Assembly (NCBI RefSeq): GCF_030268885.1
Contig: NZ_BSSA01000034.1
Span: 1-64,000, forward strand
Source of the DNA: Kitasatospora phosalacinea
GTDB lineage: Bacteria > Actinomycetota > Actinomycetes > Streptomycetales > Streptomycetaceae
DNA length: 64,000 nucleotides
Direction of reading: 5' to 3'
The position numbers were made by a program, and so were the translations under genes. The notes beneath the pieces were generated by a model. The model did not search any database and had not been told where the DNA came from. It saw nothing but the letters and a program-made list of their open reading frames with translations. Shown piece by piece: positions 47,035-53,487 of the stretch (positions are counted from its first letter, which is position 1; every line of letters starts with the position of its first letter).

Positions 47035-47185
47035 GGGGCTCGGGGAACGGCGAGTCCGTGCTGCTGGTGGCCGGAGCCCATCGGTGTGTCCGTACTGCTT
47101 CGGGCCGCGGTGACAGAACCCGAAGCCGATGCGCGCACCGGCAGTGCACCGGGAGCAGACTCGTGCCCGCCGTTCCCCGGGCCCC
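47035..47185. repeat. 151-bp dispersed repeat, copy 1
   Basis: The repeat matches 50490-50640 without gaps at 133 of 151 positions (by-hand alignment). It is bounded by 20-bp inverted ends, GGGGCTCGGGGAACGGCGAG and the complement of CCCGCCGTTCCCCGGGCCCC (18 of 20). It lies between a membrane-anchored anti-sigma-like gene and the broken glycosyltransferase gene. Bases before it (CGGCAGACGA) are also shared with the second copy. Confidence 0.85.
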
Positions 47186-47213
47186 TGACGGGACCCTCGT
47201 GACGGGGCTCTCT

Positions 47214-47540
47214 TCAGCGGCCGGCGGGGGTCCGGCTGTAGCTGTAGGCGGCGGTGGGCGGGGTGGTGGCGCTGGGGGTGGGGGCCGGGGTCTCGGAGGG
47301 GGTGGGGCCGGGGGCGGTGGCGGGGGTGAGGGGGGAGGTGGCGGGGGGCGGGCCCGGGGCGAGGGCGGTGCCCAGGGCGAGGGCGCAGGCCAGGGCGCCG
47401 GTGGCGGCGGCGACGCGCAGGTGGCGGCGGCGGCGTCCGCGGGCGGCGATCCGGGCGGGGGGCGGGGCGGTGGCGGAGGTGGCCGCCGCGCCCGCGGCCT
47501 CGCGCAGGAGGGCGGCGATCCGCCGGTCAGTGGAGGTCAT
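47214..47540 (-). CDS. Small membrane-anchored partner of the second SigE-type sigma factor
   Basis: A 108-residue protein: basic cytoplasmic part (about 1-40, with ARIAARGRRRRH), one membrane helix (about 42-62) and a Thr/Pro-rich extracytoplasmic tail. It overlaps the sigma gene by 14 bases. The position suggests an anti-sigma-like role; no known domain seen. Confidence 0.6.
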   Translation of the reverse strand: MTSTDRRIAALLREAAGAAATSATAPPPARIAARGRRRRHLRVAAATGALACALALGTALAPGPPPATSPLTPATAPGPTPSETPAPTPSATTPPTAAYSYSRTPAGR

Positions 47541-48033
47541 CGGCGTGTTCCCGGAGCTCGGAGGGGTGGTCCAGGTGCTGGGCGAGGGCGGCCCGGGCCC
47601 GGGACAGGTGGGCCTTGACGGTGCCGGGGGCCAGGCCGGTCTCCTCGGCGATCCGGGCGAGCGGCAGGTCGCAGACGTAGAACAGGGCGGCGCACAGCCG
47701 CTGGCGTTCGGACAGGCGGCGGAGGGCGACGGCCAGGTCGACCGAGGTCGGGTCCGGCCCGTCGGCCGCGGCCGGGTCGCCGTGCCGCCGCCAGGCCCGG
47801 GCGGCGGTGCGGGCGCGGCGCCAGCGGCTGATCGCGAGCCGGCCGGCGACGGTGCGGACCCAGGCTTCCGGGGCGCGGTCGCGGTCCAGGCTGCGGCGGT
47901 GGCCCCAGGCCCGGACGAACGCCTCCTGGACGACGTCCTGGGCCTCGTGCAGGTCGCCGGTGACCACGTACAGCTGGCCGGTGAGCCGGTGGACCGAGTG
48001 GCGGTAGAACTCGGTGAACTCCTCCTCGGTCAA
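47527..48033 (-). CDS. SigE-family ECF sigma factor (second)
   Basis: A 168-residue sigma factor. Region 2 has TGDLHEAQDVVQEAFVRAW and AWVRTVAGRLAISRWRRAR; region 4 has LSERQRLCAALFYVCDLPLARIAEETG and PGTVKAHLSRARAAL. TTG 48033 is preceded by GAGGAG. It pairs with the downstream membrane gene like the first sigma pair at 42.7 kb. Confidence 0.88.
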   Translation of the reverse strand: MTEEEFTEFYRHSVHRLTGQLYVVTGDLHEAQDVVQEAFVRAWGHRRSLDRDRAPEAWVRTVAGRLAISRWRRARTAARAWRRHGDPAAADGPDPTSVDLAVALRRLSERQRLCAALFYVCDLPLARIAEETGLAPGTVKAHLSRARAALAQHLDHPSELREHADDLH

Positions 48034-48138
48034 CGGTCGGCTCCTCGTGGGTTCTCGGGTACTTACCTCCGCTACGAGCCGCGGGCCCCGTCCGGTTGAC
48101 GCGGGTGACGCAGGTCACGGTCGCGGCGGTCGCGCGCC

Positions 48139-48179
48139 TTGACGGGACGGGCCCGCGGCGCAAAACTCATCACATGATG
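48139..48179 (+). promoter_or_regulatory. Leaderless promoter of the ABC exporter with a start-site palindrome
   Basis: TTGACG (48139-48144), 17-nt spacer and AAAACT (48162-48167) are followed six bases later by ATG 48174. CATCACATGATG (48168-48179) is an interrupted palindrome (CATCA/TGATG) across the start codon and the predicted transcription start, a possible operator. Confidence 0.55.
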
Positions 48180-48923
48180 AATTCTTCGGCGGGGTCGTCC
48201 GGCGACCCCGCGGTCCGGATCGACGGACTGGTGGTGCGGCGCGGCGGGAACACCGTGCTGCCCGGGCTCGACCTCGTGGTGGAGCGGGGCAGCGTGACCG
48301 GGCTGCTGGGGCCCAGCGGGTGCGGGAAGACCACCCTGCTGCGCAGCGTCGTCGGGGTGCAGCGGACCACCGCGGGCACCGTCACCGTGCTCGGCCGCCC
48401 GGCCGGGTCCGCCGCGCTGCGCGACCGGGTCGGCTACGTCACCCAGGCCCCCTCGGTGTACGGGGACCTGACGGTCGGCGAGAACCTCGACCACTTCGCC
48501 GCGATCCTCGGCGCCCCGCCCGGCGACCCGGCCCGGGTGATCGCCCAGGTCGGCCTGGACGCCCACCGCCGCACCCCCGTCGCCCGGCTCTCCGGCGGCC
48601 AGCGGGCCCGGGTCTCGCTCGCCGCCGCCCTGCTCGGCCGCCCCGAGCTGCTCGTCCTGGACGAACCCACCGTCGGCCTCGACCCCGTGCTGCGGCAGGA
48701 GCTGTGGCGGCTGTTCCGGGAGCTCGCCGCGGGCGGCGCCACCCTGCTGGTCTCCAGCCACGTCATGGACGAGGCCACCCGCTGCGACCGCCTGCTGCTG
48801 ATGCGCGAGGGCCGCCTGCTCGCCCACGACACCCCCGCCGCGCTGCTCGCCGCCACCGGCGCGCCCGACGTCGAGACCGCCTTCCTCACCCTCGTCCGCA
48901 CCGCGCCGGAGGCCGTCCGATGA
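48174..48923 (+). CDS. ABC exporter ATP-binding protein
   Basis: A 249-residue ATPase of the ABC-2 (drug/lipid exporter) type. Walker A GPSGCGKTT (about 46-54), Q-loop VTQAP, signature LSGGQRAR, Walker B LLVLDEPTVGLDP and switch His in VSSHVMDEA are all canonical. ATG 48174 is favoured over the adjacent ATG 48177 by the leaderless promoter. Overlaps the permease gene by an ATGA. Substrate unknown. Confidence 0.93.
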   Translation: MMNSSAGSSGDPAVRIDGLVVRRGGNTVLPGLDLVVERGSVTGLLGPSGCGKTTLLRSVVGVQRTTAGTVTVLGRPAGSAALRDRVGYVTQAPSVYGDLTVGENLDHFAAILGAPPGDPARVIAQVGLDAHRRTPVARLSGGQRARVSLAAALLGRPELLVLDEPTVGLDPVLRQELWRLFRELAAGGATLLVSSHVMDEATRCDRLLLMREGRLLAHDTPAALLAATGAPDVETAFLTLVRTAPEAVR

Positions 48924-49666
48924 GCGCCGCCGCCCGCCGCACCCTCGCCACCGCCGCCCGCGTGCTGGCCCAACTGCGGCACGACCCGCGGACGGTGGCC
49001 ATGCTGCTGTTCGTGCCCTGCCTGCTGCTGGTGCTGCTGCTGCGCTACATGTACGACGCGCAGCCCGCCACCTTCGACCGGATCGGTCCCGAGCTGCTCG
49101 GCGTCTTCCCGCTGCTGGTGATGTTCCTGGTCACCTCGGTCGCGATGCTCCGCGAACGCACCGGCGGCACCCTGGAACGCCTGCTCACCATGCCGCTCGG
49201 CAAGCTCGACCTGCTGCTCGGCTACGCGCTCGCCTTCGGCGCCGTCGCCCTGCTGCAGGCCGCCCTCGCCTCCGCGCTCACCATCGGCGTGCTCGGCCTC
49301 GACGTCGCCGGGCCGACCTGGATGCTGTTCGCCGTGGCGGTCGCCGACGGGCTGCTCGGCACGGCACTGGGCCTGCTGGTCTCGGCGTTCGCCGCCACCG
49401 AGTTCCAGGCCGTCCAGTTCCTGCCCGCCGTGCTGCTGCCCCAACTGCTGCTCTGCGGGCTGTTCGTGGCCCGCGACGACATGGCGCCGGTGCTGCGGCT
49501 GCTCTCCGACGTCCTGCCGCTCTCGTACGCCGTCGACGCGATGGGACGGATCACCACGCAGGGCGGCGTCAGCGGACGCGTCCTCGCCGACCTGGCCGTG
49601 GTCGCCGGGAGCGCCCTGCTCGCCCTCGGCCTCGGCGCCGCCACGCTGCGGCGGCGCACCGACTGA
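48920..49666 (+). CDS. ABC-2 type exporter permease
   Basis: A 248-residue permease with six predicted helices (about 25-42, 58-78, 98-122, 130-155, 165-185 and 225-243). The pattern VTSVAMLRERTGGTLERLLTMPL is typical of ABC-2 permeases. It starts within the ATPase stop codon (ATGA). The pair forms a small exporter of unknown substrate. Confidence 0.92.
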   Translation: MSAAARRTLATAARVLAQLRHDPRTVAMLLFVPCLLLVLLLRYMYDAQPATFDRIGPELLGVFPLLVMFLVTSVAMLRERTGGTLERLLTMPLGKLDLLLGYALAFGAVALLQAALASALTIGVLGLDVAGPTWMLFAVAVADGLLGTALGLLVSAFAATEFQAVQFLPAVLLPQLLLCGLFVARDDMAPVLRLLSDVLPLSYAVDAMGRITTQGGVSGRVLADLAVVAGSALLALGLGAATLRRRTD

Positions 49667-49753
49667 CGGCGGCCCGACGGCGACGGCGTTCGTGACCCTC
49701 CCGTGCCCGGGTCGTCATCGGGGCGGCCCGGGCCCTGGGGCAGAATCGACGGC

Positions 49754-50431
49754 ATGACCGAATCCGACCGGACACCCCACCAGGGTTCCGCCGCCGACGA
49801 GCCCGTGTACGCCGACCGCGTCTACCGCTCCGTCCCCAGCGTCATCGCGGGCGTCATGATGCTCGCCGTCGCCGCCTGGCTGATCATCGACGCCGTGGTG
49901 TCCGGCACCGGGGCCACCCCGTGGGTCGCGCTCGCCGCCGCGCCCGTCTTCGCCTTCCCGGTGATCGCCTACACGCTGCGGCCCGTGGTGCGCGCCAACG
50001 ACCGGCGGCTGGTCGTCCGCAACCCGCTGCGGACGATCGTCGCGCCCTGGTCCACGGTCGAGGGGCTCAAGGCCGGGTACTCGGTCGAACTCTTCGCCTC
50101 CGGACGCAAGTTCCAGGTCTGGGCGATCCCGGTCTCGCTCCGCCAGCGCAAGAAGGCCACCCGCCGGGCGACCCGCGCCGCGGCCGAGGGCGACCCCGCG
50201 CTGCGCAGCCCCGACCGCCCCGGCCGGGCCCCCCGCACGCCCCGTCCGGACGAGCTCGACCCCACCCGCGCCTGGTCCGACGCGGTCGTCAACGCGCTCC
50301 AGGAGCAGGCCGAGCGCAACGCGCACAAGCCCGCGGCGAGCGGCGAGCTCCAGGCCACCTGGTGCTGGTGGATCATCGCGCCGACCCTCGCGGGGCTGGT
50401 CGCGCTCGTCGCGGTGATCGCGGCGACCTGA
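49754..50431 (+). CDS. PH-domain membrane protein
   Basis: A 225-residue protein: two helices near the N-terminus (about 30-50 and 58-78), a bacterial PH-like domain (about 80-135, RLVVRNPLRTIVAPWSTVEGLKAGYSVELF), a charged linker and a C-terminal helix (about 202-222). The fold occurs in many actinobacterial proteins of unknown role. ATG 49754 is seven bases after CAGAAT: probably leaderless. Confidence 0.85.
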   Translation: MTESDRTPHQGSAADEPVYADRVYRSVPSVIAGVMMLAVAAWLIIDAVVSGTGATPWVALAAAPVFAFPVIAYTLRPVVRANDRRLVVRNPLRTIVAPWSTVEGLKAGYSVELFASGRKFQVWAIPVSLRQRKKATRRATRAAAEGDPALRSPDRPGRAPRTPRPDELDPTRAWSDAVVNALQEQAERNAHKPAASGELQATWCWWIIAPTLAGLVALVAVIAAT

Positions 50432-50449
50432 GCGGAGCGCGCGCGTCCA

Positions 50450-50469
50450 GGGGCTCGGGGAACTCTTCG
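50450..50469. repeat. Partial end of the 151-bp repeat
   Basis: GGGGCTCGGGGAACTCTTCGG-like sequence equals the repeat's left end for the first 14 bases and then diverges. Forty bases further on the complete copy begins with the same bases. Confidence 0.6.
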
Positions 50470-50489
50470 GCAGACGAGCATGCACAACA

Positions 50490-50640
50490 GGGGCTCGGGG
50501 AACGGCGGGTCCGAGCTGCTGGTGGCCGGAGCCCATCGATGTGTCCGTGCTGCTTCGGGCCGTAGGAACAGAACCCGAAGCCACCGCACGCGCCGGCAGC
50601 GCACCGTGAGCAGTCCCGGGCCCGCCGTTCCCCGGGCCCC
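50490..50640. repeat. 151-bp dispersed repeat, copy 2
   Basis: Same length and orientation as 47035-47185, 88 percent identical by hand. Terminal inverted arms GGGGCTCGGGGAACGGCGGG and CCCGCCGTTCCCCGGGCCCC pair at 19 of 20 positions. The element is intergenic in both places. It could be a MITE-like mobile element or a structured RNA. Confidence 0.85.
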
Positions 50641-50659
50641 TGAACACGCGCCCTCCCGC

Positions 50660-51580
50660 TCAGGGGACGAGCAGGAGGCGGCCGCGCAGAGGGCCGGACT
50701 CCAGGCGGCGGTGGGCGTCGGCGACCCGGTCGAGGGGGAGCGTTCCGGCCGTGCGGGGAGTGAGGCCGGCGGCGGCGAGGGCGGCGAGGCGGGGGCCGTC
50801 GGCGCGGATCCAGACCCGGGTGACCCGGGTGCCGCGCAGCGGGGCCGGGCCGGTGCCGAGGACGGCGACCAGGGTGCCGCCGCCGCGGACGGCGTCGAGG
50901 GCGGTCGGGCCGAGCGAGGCGGCGTCGAGGGCGGCGTCCACCCCGGAGGGGACCGCCCCGCGGACGGCCGCCGCCAGGTCCGCCGAGCGCGGGACGAAGG
51001 TCTCGGCGCCCAGTCCGCGCACCAGCGCCTCGTCGGCGTCGCCCGCCGCGGCGACCACCCGCAGCCCGGCCCGGACGGCGAGTTGGACGGCGAAGCCGCC
51101 CACCGACCCGGCCGCGCCGGTGACCAGGAGGGTCGAGCCGGGGCGCAGGTCCGCCAGGTCGAGGGCCTGGGCAGCGGTGAGGGCGCCCAGCGGCAGCCCG
51201 GCCGCGGCGACCGGGTCGAGGCCGTCGGGGAGCGGGGCCAGCGCGTCCGCGTCGAGGACGACCTGCTCGGCCTGCGCCTTGAGCGGGAGGCCCAGCCGGT
51301 CGGACAGGCCGAGGACGGGCTCGCCGCGCCGGAAGCCGGTGACGCCGGGGCCGAGCGCGTCGACGGTGCCGGAGACGTCCCAGCCGAGGCCGGTGACCGC
51401 GCGGGCGGGCAGCAGTCCGGCGGCGGTCAGCGCGCCCGAGCGGGTCTGCAGGTCGACGGGGTTGACGGCGGCGGCGGTCACCCGCACGCGCACCTGGCCG
51501 GGCCCCGGTGCGGGCACCGGGACGTCGGCGACCTCCAGGACGTCGGGGCCGCCGAAGGAACGGAGGATCACAGCTCTCAT
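50660..51580 (-). CDS. Zinc-independent MDR-family quinone oxidoreductase
   Basis: A 306-residue medium-chain reductase of the quinone oxidoreductase type: substrate domain GPDVLEVADVPVPAPGPGQVRVRV, nucleotide motif VTGAAGSVGGFAVQLA (about 138-153). The structural and catalytic zinc ligands of alcohol dehydrogenases are absent. It is divergent from an HxlR regulator, an arrangement like qor2/qorR in Corynebacterium. ATG 51580 has TAGCGT seven bases upstream. Confidence 0.9.
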   Translation of the reverse strand: MRAVILRSFGGPDVLEVADVPVPAPGPGQVRVRVTAAAVNPVDLQTRSGALTAAGLLPARAVTGLGWDVSGTVDALGPGVTGFRRGEPVLGLSDRLGLPLKAQAEQVVLDADALAPLPDGLDPVAAAGLPLGALTAAQALDLADLRPGSTLLVTGAAGSVGGFAVQLAVRAGLRVVAAAGDADEALVRGLGAETFVPRSADLAAAVRGAVPSGVDAALDAASLGPTALDAVRGGGTLVAVLGTGPAPLRGTRVTRVWIRADGPRLAALAAAGLTPRTAGTLPLDRVADAHRRLESGPLRGRLLLVP

Positions 51581-51600
51581 GACGGCCACGCTAGGCGGCG

Positions 51601-51627
51601 CTACTCTCTCCGGGGAAGTAGGTACCT
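51601..51627. promoter_or_regulatory. Putative HxlR operator in the divergent promoter
   Basis: CTACT (51601-51605) and AGTAG (51617-51621) form an inverted repeat with an 11-nt spacer over the -35 region of the oxidoreductase gene; AGGTACCT (51620-51627) is a second palindrome. Either could be the regulator's site. Confidence 0.5.
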
Positions 51628-51657
51628 GGAAGTGCGCAACCCACCGGAGAGTGCCCG

Positions 51658-52050
51658 ATGCCGACCCGCACCGCCGCCCAGCGCCGCGAGCAGGAGCGCG
51701 CCCGCTACGACGCCTACCTGGCCCAGTGCCCCGCCCGGCAGCTGCTGGAGCGGATCGGTGACAAGTGGGTCAGCCTGGTCCTGAACGCCCTGGCGGACGG
51801 GCCGCTGCGCCACGGCGAGCTGAACCGGATCGTGGCCGGGGTGAGCCAGAAGATGCTCACCCAGACCCTGCGCGCCCTGGAGCGCGACGGCCTCGTGACG
51901 CGGACCGTCACCCCGGCGGTGCCGGTCCGCGTCGACTACGGGCTCACCGCGCTCGGCCGCTCGCTGCTCCCGGTGGTCGCCGCGGTCAAGGACTGGGCGG
52001 AGACCCACATCGAGGAGGTGCACGCCGCGCGGCGCGCCTACGACGGCTGA
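51658..52050 (+). CDS. HxlR (DUF24)-family regulator, possibly redox sensing
   Basis: A 130-residue winged-helix protein. CPARQLLERIGDKWVSLVLNALADGPLRHGEL is the family core, with C24 at the position used for thiol-based sensing of quinones and aldehydes in relatives such as YodB and QorR. GGAGAG precedes ATG 51658. It probably represses the divergent oxidoreductase. Its 3' end overlaps the next convergent gene by 13 bases. Confidence 0.9.
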   Translation: MPTRTAAQRREQERARYDAYLAQCPARQLLERIGDKWVSLVLNALADGPLRHGELNRIVAGVSQKMLTQTLRALERDGLVTRTVTPAVPVRVDYGLTALGRSLLPVVAAVKDWAETHIEEVHAARRAYDG

Positions 52051-53039
52051 CCCGGCGCGACCACGTACTTGCCCTCGCCGCGGCCGGCGGCGAGCAGGTC
52101 GTGGGCGGCGGGGACGGCGGCCAGGCCGTCCAGGACGGTCACCGGGGTGTCGAGGCGCCCGGCGGCCAGCAGGTCGAGGGCCCGGCGGATCGCGTCGGCG
52201 ACCTTGGCGGGGGCGTGGGTGAGCAGGCTGCTGTGGCTGAAGCCGGTGAGGGTGGCGTTGGCGCCGAGCAGCCGGGGGAGGGGCGGCAGCGGGTCGGGGG
52301 CGCCGCCGCCCGCGTTGCCGAAGAGGACGACGCGGCCGCCGGGGGCGAGCAGGTCGAGGTCGAGGGCGAGGGCGGCGGTGCCGAGCGGGTCGAGGACGAG
52401 GTCGATGCCGCGTCCGTCGTTGTCCGCGCGCAGGCGGGCGGCGAGCTCGGCGGGGTCGGTGCCGCGGGCGTGCACCGCGTGGTAGCCGTTGCGCAGGGCG
52501 GCGGCGGTCTTCTCGGGGCGGCCGACGGTGCCGAGCAGGCGGCCGCCGCCGAGGTGGGGGAGCAGGCGGGCGACGGCGGTGCCGACGCCGCCGCCGGCCG
52601 AGTGGACGAGGACGCTCTCGCCGGGGGCGAAGCGTCCGGCGTCGGTCAGCAGCAGGAGCGTGGTGGCGAGGCCGAGCGGGGCGGTGGCGGCGACGTGCAG
52701 CGGGACGCCGGCGGGGACGGGGACGGTGAGGGCCGCGTCGGCGAGCGCGACCTCGGCGAGGCCGCCGGCCCGGGTGGCGGCGACCACGGGGGTGCCGACG
52801 GCGAGGTGGGTGACGCCCTCGCCGAGGGCGCGGACGGTTCCGGCGACCTCCTTGCCGGGGTGGTGCGGCCAGCTGCCGGTGTAGGCGGCGTCGCCGCGGC
52901 GGGCCATCACGTCGACGAAGTTGAGTCCGGCGTAGGCGACGTCGACCGCGACCTGGCCGGGGCCCGGCCGCGGCGGTTCGAGGTCGAGGACGCGGCTGTG
53001 TTCGGCGCCGCCTGCTTCGGTCATCACGAGTGCGCGCAC
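52038..53039 (-). CDS. MDR-family zinc-free quinone oxidoreductase (second)
   Basis: A 333-residue NADPH:quinone reductase type protein: AYAGLNFVDVMARRGD, PGKEVAGTVRALGEG, and the nucleotide segment VLVHSAGGGVGTAVARL (about 144-160). No zinc ligands. GTG 53039 with GGGGGAC upstream. It is divergent from an ArsR-type regulator across 102 bases with two operator-like repeats. Confidence 0.9.
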   Translation of the reverse strand: MRALVMTEAGGAEHSRVLDLEPPRPGPGQVAVDVAYAGLNFVDVMARRGDAAYTGSWPHHPGKEVAGTVRALGEGVTHLAVGTPVVAATRAGGLAEVALADAALTVPVPAGVPLHVAATAPLGLATTLLLLTDAGRFAPGESVLVHSAGGGVGTAVARLLPHLGGGRLLGTVGRPEKTAAALRNGYHAVHARGTDPAELAARLRADNDGRGIDLVLDPLGTAALALDLDLLAPGGRVVLFGNAGGGAPDPLPPLPRLLGANATLTGFSHSSLLTHAPAKVADAIRRALDLLAAGRLDTPVTVLDGLAAVPAAHDLLAAGRGEGKYVVAPGQPS

Positions 53040-53073
53040 GGTGGTCCCCCTGGGCGTGTTTCGAGATACGATG

Positions 53074-53121
53074 TTCTACGAACGTCGAAATTAGTACCAC
53101 GCAACTTCGACATCTGTCGAA
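53074..53121. promoter_or_regulatory. Two ArsR-type operator repeats
   Basis: TTCTACGAACGTCGAA (53074-53089) and TTCGACATCTGTCGAA (53106-53121) share TTCnACnnnnGTCGAA, 32 bases apart (about three helical turns). The second is a perfect dyad (7-bp arms). They sit between the oxidoreductase and ArsR starts. Confidence 0.7.
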
Positions 53122-53141
53122 CATCCCTGGAGGAGGCGCCC

Positions 53142-53483
53142 GTGCCCCGTCCCAGCCGCCGCCGCGAGGCCCCCCACTACCCCGAGACCGCCGACATCGA
53201 CCTGCTGGACGTCCTGCACGCGCTCTCCGACCCGACCCGGATGACCATCGTGCAGACCCTCAGCGCGGAGCCCGAACGCGCCTGCGGCACCTTCCCGGTG
53301 GACGTCGCGCCCTCCACCCTCAGCCACCACTTCAAGGTGCTGCGCGAGGCGGGCCTGATCCGGCACCGCGAGGAGGCCAACCGCCGCCTGACCACCCTGC
53401 GCGCGGCCGACCTGGAGGAGCGCTTCCCCGGCCTGCTGGGCACGGTGGTCGCCGCGTACCGCGGCGGCGGCCGGGCGTCCTGA
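53142..53483 (+). CDS. ArsR-family regulator
   Basis: A 113-residue winged-helix repressor: LHALSDPTRMTIVQTLSAEPE, VAPSTLSHHFKVLREAGLIRHREEANRRLTTL. The metal-binding ELCVCDL motif is missing; single Cys near 47 (RACGTF), so it may sense something other than arsenic. GTG 53142 after GGAGGAGG. It likely controls itself and the divergent oxidoreductase through the repeats at 53074-53121. Confidence 0.9.
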   Translation: MPRPSRRREAPHYPETADIDLLDVLHALSDPTRMTIVQTLSAEPERACGTFPVDVAPSTLSHHFKVLREAGLIRHREEANRRLTTLRAADLEERFPGLLGTVVAAYRGGGRAS

Positions 53484-53487
53484 GCCG

